DNA of 64,000 nucleotides, from contig NZ_JAENHO010000001.1 in the NCBI RefSeq assembly GCF_016785085.1, positions 620,001 through 684,000 on the forward strand, given 5' to 3'. Both the position numbers and the translations under genes were made by a program. How positions within the stretch are numbered: the stretch's first letter is position 1; every line of letters starts with the position of its first letter. Positions 40,892-49,911 of the stretch are shown here, in pieces. This DNA comes from Paractinoplanes lichenicola (lineage in GTDB: Bacteria; Actinomycetota; Actinomycetes; Mycobacteriales; Micromonosporaceae). The notes beneath the pieces were generated by a model. It saw only the letters and a program-made list of their open reading frames with translations, ran no database searches and was not told the origin of the DNA.

Positions 40892-42526
40892 ATGAAGCAC
40901 CTCAACCGGAGGACCTTTCTGGGCCTGACCGCCGGGGTGGCGGGCGCCGCCGCGCTGGGCGCGTGCAGCGACAGCGGAAGCGGCAAGTCGAACGTGCCCT
41001 CCGGCGACAACGCGAGCGTCAAGCTGCCCGACGCCGCGCCCCGCAGCCCCCTGCCCGGCCAGCTCACCAGCACCGTCCCCGGCGTTCCGGCCGCGTACAC
41101 GCAATATCCGGCCGACCCCGCCCGCACGGTGACCACGCCGCCCGGTTCCGGCGGCGAGATCACCACCATGCAGATCAACTTCGGCGCTCCCCCGCCCGCG
41201 AGCAGCCGCTGGCAGGAGGCGATCGACAAGGAGCTCAACGCCCGGATCAAGGCGACCCTGGTCTCGGACGCCGACCTCGCGCAGAAGACGCAGACCTACA
41301 TCGCCGGCGGCGACATCCCGGACGTGTTCTATCTGCACCTGCAGAAGGTGCCGGCCGCCCTCAAATACGTGCAGCAGGGCGCGTTCATCGAGCTGTCGAA
41401 ATACATCGGCGGCGCCGCGGCCAAGGACTACCCCAACCTGGCCGCCCTGCCCGAGATCACCTGGCGCAACTCGGCGGTCGGCGGCGGGCTCTTCGGCGTG
41501 CCCCGCGCGGTGCCGGCGGCCAACACCGGGCAGCCCTTGTTCCGCGGCGACTGGCTGGCCAAGCTCGGCGGGAGCGCCCCGACCGACGCCGACTCGCTCT
41601 ACGCGATGCTCGAGGCCTTCTCGAAGGGCGGCAACTACGCGTTCGGCGCGATCACCCCGTGGGACCAGGAGTTCGTGCTCTCGATGTTCGGCGTGCCCAA
41701 CCAGTGGCGCCAGAACGGCGACGGAACGCTGGTCAAGGACCTCGAGACCGACGAGTTCGCGGCCGCCCTGGAATATCTGGCCAAGCTCTATCAGGCCGGC
41801 GGCTTCCACCCGAACGCCGTCGGCAACGGCTGGTCCGAGGCGCAGGACCTGTGGACGAGCGGCAAGACCGGCTTCTTCGGCGGCAACATCCTGGCCTCGA
41901 TGACCTATCTGCGCGGCACGCCGATCAAGGGCGTGGCCGACATGGTGGCCGACATCCGGCCGTTCATCGCGCCCGGGCGCACCAGCGGCGCCAAGCCCGG
42001 TTTCTACGAGGGGCCGGCCGGCTACGGCATCTTCGCGATCCCGTCGAAGCTGGAGAAGGACGAGAAGAAGGTCCGCGAGCTGCTCGGCGTGCTCAACTAC
42101 TTCGCGGCGCCGTTCGGGAGCGCCGAGTTCACGCTGATCAACTATGGCGTGCTGGGCCACAACTACACGGTCAAGGACGGCATCCCGACCCCGTCGCAGG
42201 ACCCGGCCCGGCAGGCCGAGCTGGCCGCGCAATATCTGCCCAGCCCCGGTGAGGCCAGCATCTACATCCCCGGGCCGCCCAACCAGTCGCAGCAGGTGCA
42301 GAAGTATTTCGAGCAGGTGCAGCCCGACCTGATCCCGAACCCGGTGATGACGAAGGTCTCGCAGACCAACATCTCGAAGGGCACCACGCTGGAGAACCTC
42401 GTCAAGGACAACTTCAAGCAGTTCGTCAGCGGTCGCCGGCCCCTGACCGAGCTCGAGGAGTTCCGCAAGACCTGGAGGGAGCAGGGCGGCGACGCCGTAC
42501 GCCGCGAGTTCCAGGACGCGCGGTGA
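40892..42526 (+). CDS. ABC sugar transporter substrate-binding lipoprotein (Tat signal)
   Basis: A 544-residue extracellular binding protein. The N-terminus NRRTFLGLTAGVAGAAALGAC combines a twin-arginine motif with a lipobox ending at Cys23, so it is probably exported by Tat and anchored as a lipoprotein. Size and the pattern KVPAALKYVQQGAFIELSKYI and DVFYLHLQ match the LplA/YtcQ-type binding proteins used for pectin and other oligosaccharides. The ribosome site GAGGAG lies 9 bases before the ATG. Two permease genes follow with overlapping codons; no ATPase gene is present, so a shared MsmK-type ATPase must serve. Confidence 0.9.
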   Translation: MKHLNRRTFLGLTAGVAGAAALGACSDSGSGKSNVPSGDNASVKLPDAAPRSPLPGQLTSTVPGVPAAYTQYPADPARTVTTPPGSGGEITTMQINFGAPPPASSRWQEAIDKELNARIKATLVSDADLAQKTQTYIAGGDIPDVFYLHLQKVPAALKYVQQGAFIELSKYIGGAAAKDYPNLAALPEITWRNSAVGGGLFGVPRAVPAANTGQPLFRGDWLAKLGGSAPTDADSLYAMLEAFSKGGNYAFGAITPWDQEFVLSMFGVPNQWRQNGDGTLVKDLETDEFAAALEYLAKLYQAGGFHPNAVGNGWSEAQDLWTSGKTGFFGGNILASMTYLRGTPIKGVADMVADIRPFIAPGRTSGAKPGFYEGPAGYGIFAIPSKLEKDEKKVRELLGVLNYFAAPFGSAEFTLINYGVLGHNYTVKDGIPTPSQDPARQAELAAQYLPSPGEASIYIPGPPNQSQQVQKYFEQVQPDLIPNPVMTKVSQTNISKGTTLENLVKDNFKQFVSGRRPLTELEEFRKTWREQGGDAVRREFQDAR

Positions 42527-43479
42527 GTCTCACCACGGCCGAGCCCGTACGGGAAACCACGGCAGCGCCGCCGGAGAAGCCGAAGAAACGATCACGGATG
42601 CGTCAGCACCCCTGGATGTATCTGTTCATCCTGCCCGGCGTGCTGTACTTCACGGTCTTTCAGTACCTGCCGCTCCTCGGCAACCTGGTCGCGTTCAAGG
42701 ACTACTCCCCGTTCCTCGGCTTCTCGGCCAGCCCGTGGGTCGGTTTCAGCAATTTCACCGGCTTGCTGACCGACTCCGAGTTCCTCACCGCGCTGCAGAA
42801 CACCCTGCTGATCAGCCTGTTGCAGGTCGTCGTGGCGTTCCCGGCCCCGATCCTGCTCGCGCTGCTGCTCAACAGCCTGCTCTCCGACCGGGTCAAGCGC
42901 TGGGTGCAGTCGGTGGTCTATCTGCCGCACTTCTTCGGCTGGGTCATCGTCATCTCGATCTGGCAGGCCGTGTTCGGCGGGGTCGGGCCGATGGCCGAGC
43001 TGCTGCACGCGCTCGGCTTCGGCCAGCAGAACGTGATGGCCAACCCCGACACGTTCCTGGCCCTGGTCACGGCCCAGGTGGTCTGGAAGGAGATCGGCTG
43101 GGGCACGATCGTCTTCTTCGCGGCGATCTCGGCGATCCCGGTCGAGCGCTACGAGGCGGCCGCGGTCGACGGGGCCGGCGGCTGGCGGCGTACGTGGCAC
43201 GTGACGCTGCCCGGCATCAGCAGCGTCATCGTCCTGCTGCTGATCCTGCGGCTGGGCACCGTGCTCAACGTCGGCTTCGAGCAACTCCTGCTGCAACAAC
43301 ACGCGGTGGGCGCGGACGCGGCTCAAGTGCTCGACACGTACGGGTATTTCCGCGGTGTTGTCGGCGGGGAGTGGGGGCTGGCCACCGCGGCCGGACTGGT
43401 CAAAGGCATCGTCGGCACGGCTCTCGTGATCGCGGCTAATTCGATCGCCAAAAGGGCCGGGCAGGGAGGGCTGTTCTAG
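42523..43479 (+). CDS. ABC sugar transporter permease (YteP/LplB type)
   Basis: A 318-residue inner-membrane protein with six hydrophobic helices. The cytoplasmic EAA loop reads RYEAAAVDGAGGWRRTWHVTLPGI, which docks the ATPase. N-terminal PWMYLFILPGVLYFTVFQYLPLLG matches the LplB/YteP branch for oligosaccharide uptake. GTG 42523 overlaps the stop of the binding-protein gene. Confidence 0.92.
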   Translation: MSLTTAEPVRETTAAPPEKPKKRSRMRQHPWMYLFILPGVLYFTVFQYLPLLGNLVAFKDYSPFLGFSASPWVGFSNFTGLLTDSEFLTALQNTLLISLLQVVVAFPAPILLALLLNSLLSDRVKRWVQSVVYLPHFFGWVIVISIWQAVFGGVGPMAELLHALGFGQQNVMANPDTFLALVTAQVVWKEIGWGTIVFFAAISAIPVERYEAAAVDGAGGWRRTWHVTLPGISSVIVLLLILRLGTVLNVGFEQLLLQQHAVGADAAQVLDTYGYFRGVVGGEWGLATAAGLVKGIVGTALVIAANSIAKRAGQGGLF

Positions 43480-44366
43480 TGACTACTGTGAGCCGGCCGC
43501 CGTGGATGGCCCGGCCGTCCTGGCCCGTCCAGGCGCTCAAGGCCGTCGTGATCGGCGCCATCGTCCTGGTGATGCTCTATCCGCTCGTCTACGTGGTGGC
43601 GACCAGCTTCTCGGCCGACACCGGCACGGTCGCCGGCACCGGGCTGCTGCCCGAGCACTACTCGCTGCAGGCGTACAGGTCGATCTTCGCGGGCAACGTG
43701 GTGCTCCGCTCGCTGCTGGTCTCGATCGGGGTCACGCTGATCGGCACGGCGCTGTCGATGGTGGTGTCGATCGGCATGGCCTGGGGGCTCAGCCGCACCC
43801 GGGACGTCCCGGGCAGCCGGTTCGTCCTCTACGCGGTGCTGGGCACGATGCTGTTCACCTCGGGCATCATCCCCAACTATCTGCTGGTCAAGTCGCTCGG
43901 CCTGCTCGACTCGTACTGGTCGATGGTGCTGCCGGTGGTGGCCAACGCGTTCAACATCGTGGTGCTGCGCAACTTCTTCATGGAGATCCCGCGCGACCTG
44001 ATCGACTCGGCCAAGATGGACGGCGCCTCCGAGTGGCAGGTGCTGGTGCGCATCGCGCTGCCGCTGTCCAAGGCCGTGCTCGCGGTCATCGCGCTGTTCT
44101 ACGCGGTCGGCTACTGGAACGACTTCTTCAACGCGCTGATCTACGTCAACGACCACGCCAAGTGGCCGATCCAGCTGGTGCTCAACCAGTACGTCGTGCT
44201 GGGCGAGAGCATCAACCAGGCCGGCCCGCCGACGACCGCGCACCTGCCGGTCGAGTCGCTCAAGATGGCCGTCGTCGTCATCGCGACCGCCCCGATCCTC
44301 GTCGTCTATCCGTTCCTGCAACGGTATTTCACGAAGGGCATGCTGACCGGTGCGATCAAAGGTTGA
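43479..44366 (+). CDS. ABC sugar transporter permease (YtcP/LplC type)
   Basis: A 295-residue second permease with six membrane helices and the EAA-type loop LIDSAKMDGASEWQVLVRIALPLS. It ends in the branch signature LQRYFTKGMLTGAIKG. GTG 43479 shares its G with the TAG of the preceding gene. The 3' end overlaps the GH2 gene by 17 bp, tying uptake to intracellular hydrolysis. Confidence 0.92.
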   Translation: MTTVSRPPWMARPSWPVQALKAVVIGAIVLVMLYPLVYVVATSFSADTGTVAGTGLLPEHYSLQAYRSIFAGNVVLRSLLVSIGVTLIGTALSMVVSIGMAWGLSRTRDVPGSRFVLYAVLGTMLFTSGIIPNYLLVKSLGLLDSYWSMVLPVVANAFNIVVLRNFFMEIPRDLIDSAKMDGASEWQVLVRIALPLSKAVLAVIALFYAVGYWNDFFNALIYVNDHAKWPIQLVLNQYVVLGESINQAGPPTTAHLPVESLKMAVVVIATAPILVVYPFLQRYFTKGMLTGAIKG

Positions 44367-46641
44367 CACGGGCTGGACGCTGCACGGCCCGATGGAGGCG
44401 CCGGCCACTGTCCCCGGCTGCGTCCACACCGACCTGCTGGCGGCGGGGCTGATCGAGGACCCGCTGCTGGCCGACAACGAGAAGACCAGCCAGTGGATCG
44501 GCTGGGCGGACTGGGAGTATCGGACCGTCTTCCCCGGCGTCACCGCGGAACAGGCCGACCTGGTCTTCCACGGGCTGGACACGGTCGCGACGATCACCTT
44601 GAACGGGATCGTGATCGGCACGACCGAGAACATGCACCGCACGTATCGGTTCCCGGTGCGCGAACTGCTGCGCGACAGCAACGAGCTCAGCGTGCATTTC
44701 GCGTCGGCCGAGCGCTTTGCGGCCGATCGGGGCGGCGAGGACTGGCCTAATCCCTTTCACCGGCCCTACCCGGTGATCCGCAAGAACGCCTGCAACTTCG
44801 GCTGGGACTGGGGACCCGACCTGGTCACCGCGGGCATCTGGCGGCCGGTCGAGCTGCACACCTGGCACACCGCGCGCCTCGACTCCGTCCGGCCGGTCGT
44901 CCGGCGTACGGGGAAGGGTTGGTCTGTCGCCGTGGCCGTCGAGATCGCGCGGGCCGCCGACGACGAGGTGACAGTGTCGGCCGACGTGGCCGGAGTTTCC
45001 GCCCGTACGCGAATCGACGGCACGACGGCCGAACTCGTGCTGGAGGTGGCGGATCCGGAGGTCTGGTGGCCGGTCGGGCATGGCGAGCAGCCGCTGTACG
45101 AGTTGACCGTCCGGCTCGGCGACAACCTCGACGTGTGGCGGCGGCGGATCGGCTTTCGCACCGTCGAGCTGGACACCAGCCCGGACGAGATCGGGTCGCG
45201 GTTCGTGCTGAAGGTCAACGACAAGCCGGTCTTCGCCCGCGGCGTCAACTGGATCCCCGACGATGTGTTCGTCAGCCGCGTCACGCCGCAGGACTATCGC
45301 GAGCGGCTCGGTCAGGCACTCGAGGCCAACGTCAACCTCGTACGGGTGTGGGGTGGCGGGCTGTACGAGAGTGACGACTTCTACGACGTCTGCGACGAGG
45401 TTGGGCTGCTGGTGTGGCAGGACTTCCTCTTCGCCTGCGCGGCCTATCCGGAGGACAAGTGGCTCGCGGGTGAGGTCGAGGCCGAGGCGCGCGAGCAGAT
45501 CGTGCGGCTGGCCCCGCATCCGAGCCTCGTGCTGTGGAACGGCAACAACGAAAACCTTTGGGGGTACGAGGATTGGGGGTGGCCCGCGCAGTTGCAGGGC
45601 CGGGCGTGGGGCGCCGGCTACTACCTCGACCTGTTACCGCGGCTGGTGGCCGAGCTCGACCCGGCGCGACCGTACTGGGCCGGCAGCCCGTGGTCCGGCT
45701 CGCAAGACCTGCACCCCAACGACGACCGGCACGGGGTGAGCCACCTGTGGGACGTGTGGAACGACAAGGACTACCTGGCCTACCGCGACCGTACGCCCCG
45801 GTTCGCCGCCGAGTTCGGCTATCAGGGGCCGCCGGCGTGGTCGACCGTTGTGCGCGGCATCGGTGACGCGGCCGAGGGACATCAGAAGGCGGCCGACGGG
45901 CACGCCAAGCTCGCCCGCGGGCTGACCGAGCACTTCCGGTCACCGGACGACGCGCACTTCCGCACCCAGGTGGTGCAGGCCCGAGCCGTACGGGTGGGGG
46001 TCGAGCATCTGCGGGCGGCCCGGCCGACGTGCATGGGCGCGATCTGGTGGCAGCTCAACGACTGCTGGGCCGGGCCGTCGTGGTCGGTGGTCGACGGGGA
46101 CGGACGGTTGAAACCCGCCTGGTACGCGCTGCGGGACGCGTACCGGCCGCGGCTGATCGGGCTCGACCCGGACCTGGTGGTGGTCAACGACACCGACGCC
46201 CCGTGGACCGGGACCGCCACGGTGACCCGGTACGACCTCGCCGGCACGGTGCTCGAGTCGGTGCTCGTCGACGTCGACTGCCAGCCCCGCTCGGCCCTGC
46301 GGATCCCCACGCTGACGTCGGCCTTCGTCCGCGCGACCTTCGACGGGGAGACGGCCGATTGGCTGCCCGACCTCGGCCTCCCGGTCGCCCGTCTCACCGC
46401 GTCCTGCGTTCCCGCGCCGGGAGGTTACGTCGTCGAGGTCAAGGCCCACACCCTGCTGCGGGAGCTGTGCCTGTTCCCCGATCGGCTCGACCCGGCGGCC
46501 ACGGTGGACACCATGCTGGTCACACTGCTGCCGGAAGAGCAGACCCGATTCACCGTACGGTCCGGGAAGGCGCTCGCGGCGGCGGACCTGACGACGGCGC
46601 CCGTGTTGCGCTGCGTCAACGACGGCCTGTCCATTCCCTGA
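44350..46641 (+). CDS. GH2 beta-mannosidase-like glycosidase
   Basis: A 763-residue intracellular GH2 enzyme with the beta-sandwich domains (residues 1-270), then the catalytic barrel. WNGNNENLWGYEDWGW holds the acid/base Glu (about 402) and FAAEFGYQGPPAW the nucleophile Glu (about 485); both segments are those of beta-mannosidases. NACNFGWDWGPDL in the N-terminal domain is another family mark. It would hydrolyse oligosaccharides brought in by the importer encoded just upstream. The GTG start lies within the permease gene. True beta-mannoside specificity is likely from motifs but not certain in this apiose-like context. Confidence 0.88.
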   Translation: MRSKVDTGWTLHGPMEAPATVPGCVHTDLLAAGLIEDPLLADNEKTSQWIGWADWEYRTVFPGVTAEQADLVFHGLDTVATITLNGIVIGTTENMHRTYRFPVRELLRDSNELSVHFASAERFAADRGGEDWPNPFHRPYPVIRKNACNFGWDWGPDLVTAGIWRPVELHTWHTARLDSVRPVVRRTGKGWSVAVAVEIARAADDEVTVSADVAGVSARTRIDGTTAELVLEVADPEVWWPVGHGEQPLYELTVRLGDNLDVWRRRIGFRTVELDTSPDEIGSRFVLKVNDKPVFARGVNWIPDDVFVSRVTPQDYRERLGQALEANVNLVRVWGGGLYESDDFYDVCDEVGLLVWQDFLFACAAYPEDKWLAGEVEAEAREQIVRLAPHPSLVLWNGNNENLWGYEDWGWPAQLQGRAWGAGYYLDLLPRLVAELDPARPYWAGSPWSGSQDLHPNDDRHGVSHLWDVWNDKDYLAYRDRTPRFAAEFGYQGPPAWSTVVRGIGDAAEGHQKAADGHAKLARGLTEHFRSPDDAHFRTQVVQARAVRVGVEHLRAARPTCMGAIWWQLNDCWAGPSWSVVDGDGRLKPAWYALRDAYRPRLIGLDPDLVVVNDTDAPWTGTATVTRYDLAGTVLESVLVDVDCQPRSALRIPTLTSAFVRATFDGETADWLPDLGLPVARLTASCVPAPGGYVVEVKAHTLLRELCLFPDRLDPAATVDTMLVTLLPEEQTRFTVRSGKALAAADLTTAPVLRCVNDGLSIP

Positions 46642-46647
46642 TGCATT

Positions 46648-46665
46648 TGGCATGATGGAATGCCA
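46648..46665. promoter_or_regulatory. GntR operator-like site before gntR (autoregulation)
   Basis: TGGCATGATGGAATGCCA: a half-site followed by TGGAATGCCA (46656-46665), 21 bp before the TTG start of the regulator gene. The same consensus lies before the catabolic genes, so the regulator probably controls its own expression. Confidence 0.65.
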
Positions 46666-46686
46666 CAGACCTGGAAAGGCGGACCG

Positions 46687-47415
46687 TTGACCTCCGAAGA
46701 CGTGCAGTTCCCGACGCTCGAGCGCAGCCCGACCCTGTCGGACCGTGTCACCGACAGTGTGCTGCAGATGATCACGAGCAACGCGCTCAAGCCCGGCGAG
46801 CGGCTGCCCTCCGAGCGTGATCTGGGCATCAAGTTCGGGGTGTCGCGCACGGTCGTCCGCGAGGCGCTGCGGTCGCTGGCCGCCAAGGGTGTGCTCGACG
46901 TGCGTACGGGCAGCGGGGCGATCGTGGCCCGGGTCGGGGTCGAGACGGCCAGCCAGACGCTGCGCCTGTTCGTCCAGGGTTCGCGCGCCGGCTCGGATGC
47001 TCTTCACTACGACCAGATCAACGACGTACGGGAAATGCTCGAGACCCGGGTGGCCCGGATCGCCGCCCGGGCCGCGCAACCGGCCGACCTCGACCGCCTG
47101 CGCGAGCTGCACGAACAGATGAAGAAGGCCAAGAACGACGTCGAACTGGCATCGAGCCTCGACGTGGCCTTTCATCGGGAGATCGCGGTGGCCACCGGCA
47201 ACCCGCTCTTCGTCGTCATCATCGACTCGATCGAGCCCGCGCTGCTCGAGATCCGCCGCAAGACGCTGGGCTCGGCCGGGCGGCCGACGAAGGCCCTGCG
47301 CGCGCACGCCCAGATCCTCGAACGCATCGTGGCCGCCGACGCCGAGGGCGCCGAGTCGGCGATGAACGAGCACCTGGCCGACTCGCGGGCGGTCTGGGCC
47401 CGGCTCGAGAGCTGA
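46687..47415 (+). CDS. GntR-family transcriptional regulator (FadR subfamily)
   Basis: A 242-residue repressor-type protein. Residues 12-75 are the winged helix (LKPGERLPSERDLGIKFGVSRTVVREALRSLAAKGVLDVRTGSG). Residues 90-235 are the all-helical FCD ligand domain with metal-type histidines in DVAFHREIA, RAHAQILERI and NEHLADS. TTG 46687 is chosen because GGAAAGGCGG precedes it; ATG 46660 lies inside the operator. It is co-directional with the lactonase-like gene 3 bp downstream. It probably senses a pathway sugar acid and releases the TGGNATRCCA sites. Confidence 0.88.
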   Translation: MTSEDVQFPTLERSPTLSDRVTDSVLQMITSNALKPGERLPSERDLGIKFGVSRTVVREALRSLAAKGVLDVRTGSGAIVARVGVETASQTLRLFVQGSRAGSDALHYDQINDVREMLETRVARIAARAAQPADLDRLRELHEQMKKAKNDVELASSLDVAFHREIAVATGNPLFVVIIDSIEPALLEIRRKTLGSAGRPTKALRAHAQILERIVAADAEGAESAMNEHLADSRAVWARLES

Positions 47416-47418
47416 GCC

Positions 47419-49062
47419 TTGGCCACCCTGCGCGCCCCGGGCGCAAGCCTCACCCTCGACGGCGGCGCGCTGCGTGACCTGCGCATCCACGGGCATCGGG
47501 TGCTCGACGCCATCACCGTGGCCGCGCGGGACGCCTCGTGGGGCACGTTCCCGGCCTCTGTAGACGCTTCCGTCGACGGCTCGGCGGCCGCCTTGAGCGG
47601 TACGCACGGGGACGTCTTCGCCTGGAGCGGGCGGGTCTCGGTGGCCCCCGGCGAGATCCGGTTCACGATGCGCGGGCGGGTGCTGCGCGACTTCGACAGC
47701 CGGCGTGTCGGGGTTTGCCTGCTGCATCCGCTCTCGCTGGCCGGAGTTGATTTTCACACCGACACCGGGCCGGGCGTCTTCGGCATGGCCATCAACCCGG
47801 GGACGCCGGCCAGCGGCTTCCGGCGGCTGCAGTACGACGTGGGATGCCCGGTGGAGATTCTGCTCGAGGGGCCGGCCTTCGAGATGGAGGACCATCGGAA
47901 CTGGTCTGATCCGGGGTGGAAAAGCTACTGCCCGCCCCTGAGCGACCCGCAGCCACTCCGTCGCCACGCGGGTGAAGAAGTGGTGCAGGCGGTCACGATC
48001 CGCGCCCGCCCCAGCCTTGTACCCGTGATCTCGCTGGTCGGCCGCGGCGCAGTCAGGCTGTCATTGACCGGCCACAGCGCCTCCTCGCTCAGCCACGCCC
48101 ATATCCCACCCGCCCCGGCCGGGCACGACCCCACCTCCCGCGGCCCGGGCGGCTCCACCCAACTCCTTCCCGCTCCAGCTGGCCACGATCCGGTCTCGGT
48201 GGCTCTGATCGGCCGGGGGCCCGACGAGCTTGCTGCGGGTGCGCGGGTTTTGGCGGGGCGTCCCGGCCTGCGGCGGGTCGCGGTTTTCGACCCGGAGACG
48301 CACACCACCGCGCCCGGCTCGGTCGAGCTGGTCCGGTCGGTGCTGCGCGAACATGGCTGCGCGGCGGCGGTGGGCGGCGGCTCGCGGGCTCACCTGGCCG
48401 AGCTGAACCGGCTCGACGAGATCGGCGACTGGGACTTCTGCACCTTCCCGATCACCGCTCAGGCCCACCACAGCGACGACGCCTCGATCCTGGCCACGGC
48501 CCGGGCCATGCCCGCGATGATCGCGACGGCCCGCCGCATCCTGCCGGGGCGGCCGATCGTCGTGGGGCCGCTGGCCTTCCGCCGTCGGGTTGACGCGAAC
48601 TGCCCCGCCACGCCGGACGATCCGCCCGACGACCGCGAGACCGAGCCGCTCGGCGCCACCTATCTGCTCGGCGCGCTGCTAGGGCTGCGCGGGGCCGAGG
48701 CGCTGGAAGTGCTGCTGGCTACGGACGGCCCGTCCAACGCCCGGCCCGCCCCAGCCGAGGCGCCGCCCTCTCCGCACCGCCCGCGCGGGGTCTCGAACAC
48801 AGGCCTGGTCGTCACGGCCTCACCCGGCGCGGCGCTCTCTTCGTATGGCATGACCTCACCCGGCGTGCTGCTGGCTCGGCTCGGGGCGCTGAGGGGACGG
48901 CCCTTCGTCGATCTGCCGACGGGCCACCCCGATGTGCTTGCCGCCACCGTCCTCGGCGGACCCGTGCCGATGACGCTGGTGGCCAATCTTGGTCGGGAAC
49001 CGTTCGAGATTCTCGGGCATGTGGTCGCCGGGCACGGCCATCTTGTTGTCGAGCAGGAGTAG
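47419..49062 (+). CDS. apnL: D-apionate lactonase-like protein
   Basis: A 547-residue protein. The N-terminal beta domain has SWGTFPA, RRVGVCLLHPLSLAG and FEMEDHRNWSDPGWKSYCPPL, which I recognise as the signature of D-apionate lactonase (ApnL). A TIM-barrel-like middle (RRVAVFDP, WDFCTFPITAQAHHSDDAS, RPIVVGPLAFRRR) and a beta C-terminus follow, as in that family. It would hydrolyse D-apionolactone to D-apionate in the cytosol. Residues about 230-258 are an inserted PAPAGHDP duplication absent from typical members. The start is TTG, 3 bp after the gntR stop. The family call rests on recalled motifs. Confidence 0.62.
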   Translation: MATLRAPGASLTLDGGALRDLRIHGHRVLDAITVAARDASWGTFPASVDASVDGSAAALSGTHGDVFAWSGRVSVAPGEIRFTMRGRVLRDFDSRRVGVCLLHPLSLAGVDFHTDTGPGVFGMAINPGTPASGFRRLQYDVGCPVEILLEGPAFEMEDHRNWSDPGWKSYCPPLSDPQPLRRHAGEEVVQAVTIRARPSLVPVISLVGRGAVRLSLTGHSASSLSHAHIPPAPAGHDPTSRGPGGSTQLLPAPAGHDPVSVALIGRGPDELAAGARVLAGRPGLRRVAVFDPETHTTAPGSVELVRSVLREHGCAAAVGGGSRAHLAELNRLDEIGDWDFCTFPITAQAHHSDDASILATARAMPAMIATARRILPGRPIVVGPLAFRRRVDANCPATPDDPPDDRETEPLGATYLLGALLGLRGAEALEVLLATDGPSNARPAPAEAPPSPHRPRGVSNTGLVVTASPGAALSSYGMTSPGVLLARLGALRGRPFVDLPTGHPDVLAATVLGGPVPMTLVANLGREPFEILGHVVAGHGHLVVEQE

Positions 49063-49146
49063 CCGCATGTCCGGGTTTACCTCGCCACCCATCGGGCGCC
49101 GGCCACCAACCAAACTCGTTGTCGAACAGGAGCAGTCGCATGTCCA
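49046..49146 (+). repeat. 28-bp direct repeat duplicating a ribosome site and start context
   Basis: gttgtcgaRcaggagYagYc plus gcatgtcc occurs at 49046-49073 and 49119-49146 (73-bp offset). The second copy supplies AGGAG and the ATG of the SDR gene; the first overlaps the end of the lactonase gene and creates an extra ATG at 49067 whose frame does not match the SDR. The layout suggests a local duplication of the gene junction. Confidence 0.75.
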
Positions 49147-49886
49147 GGCTGAGCGGGAAGTCCGGTGTCGTCACGGGGGCGGCTGGGGGGATCGGGGCGG
49201 CCGCGTGCCGGGCGTTCGCGGCCGAGGGGGCCTTTGTCGGTCTGCTCGACCGGCCGGGGCCGGGCCTCGACAAGCTGGCCGCCGAGCTGGGTGACAGGGC
49301 GATCGCTCTGCCGGCCGACGTCACCAGTGAGCCCGAGGTGTCGGCGGCGTTCGGCACGTGGGGGCGGCCGGCCGATTTCGTCTACGTCTGTGCGGGGCAG
49401 CAGCTGCACGACGTCGACGGTCCGATCGGCGATGTGACGCTGGAGACCTGGGACTCCACGATCGCGGTCAACCTGACCGGGGCGTTCCTCTGCGTCAAGC
49501 ACGCGATCGGCGCCCTGTGTGCGGCCCCGGCCGGGTCGTTGATCCTGTGCGGCTCGCCGACCGGGCTGACCATGTCGGGTGCGGGCAACACCGCGTACGG
49601 GGCCTCGAAAGCCGGAATGATGGCGCTGGCCCGCATCGTCGCGGCCGACTACGCCGATCGGAACGTCCGGGCCAACATCATCGTGCCCGGCACCACCCGC
49701 ACCCCGCTGATCGAGCCCCTGCTGGCCGACGACGACATCCACGCGGCGCTGCTGGCCGGCGCCCCGATCGGCCGCATCGGCACCCCCGACGACCTGATCG
49801 GCATCGCCGTCTTCCTGGCCTCCGACGAGTCCCGCTACGCGACCGGCGCCACGTTCCCCGTCGACGGCGGCCTCACGATCCGCTGA
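49140..49886 (+). CDS. short-chain dehydrogenase/reductase (SDR), sugar-acid type
   Basis: A 248-residue classical SDR: VVTGAAGGIGAAACRAFA (cofactor loop), VCAGQQ in place of NNAG, LILCGSPTG (catalytic Ser), YGASKAG (Tyr and Lys), and the terminal GATFPVDGGL. ATG 49140 has AGGAG 6 bases upstream. The acid residue after the second strand (LLDRPG) suggests NAD preference. Its place behind the regulator and lactonase-like genes suggests oxidation of a sugar or aldonate in the same pathway. Confidence 0.85.
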   Translation: MSRLSGKSGVVTGAAGGIGAAACRAFAAEGAFVGLLDRPGPGLDKLAAELGDRAIALPADVTSEPEVSAAFGTWGRPADFVYVCAGQQLHDVDGPIGDVTLETWDSTIAVNLTGAFLCVKHAIGALCAAPAGSLILCGSPTGLTMSGAGNTAYGASKAGMMALARIVAADYADRNVRANIIVPGTTRTPLIEPLLADDDIHAALLAGAPIGRIGTPDDLIGIAVFLASDESRYATGATFPVDGGLTIR

Positions 49887-49911
49887 CACATTTGCGACGT
49901 ACTGTTCGGGT

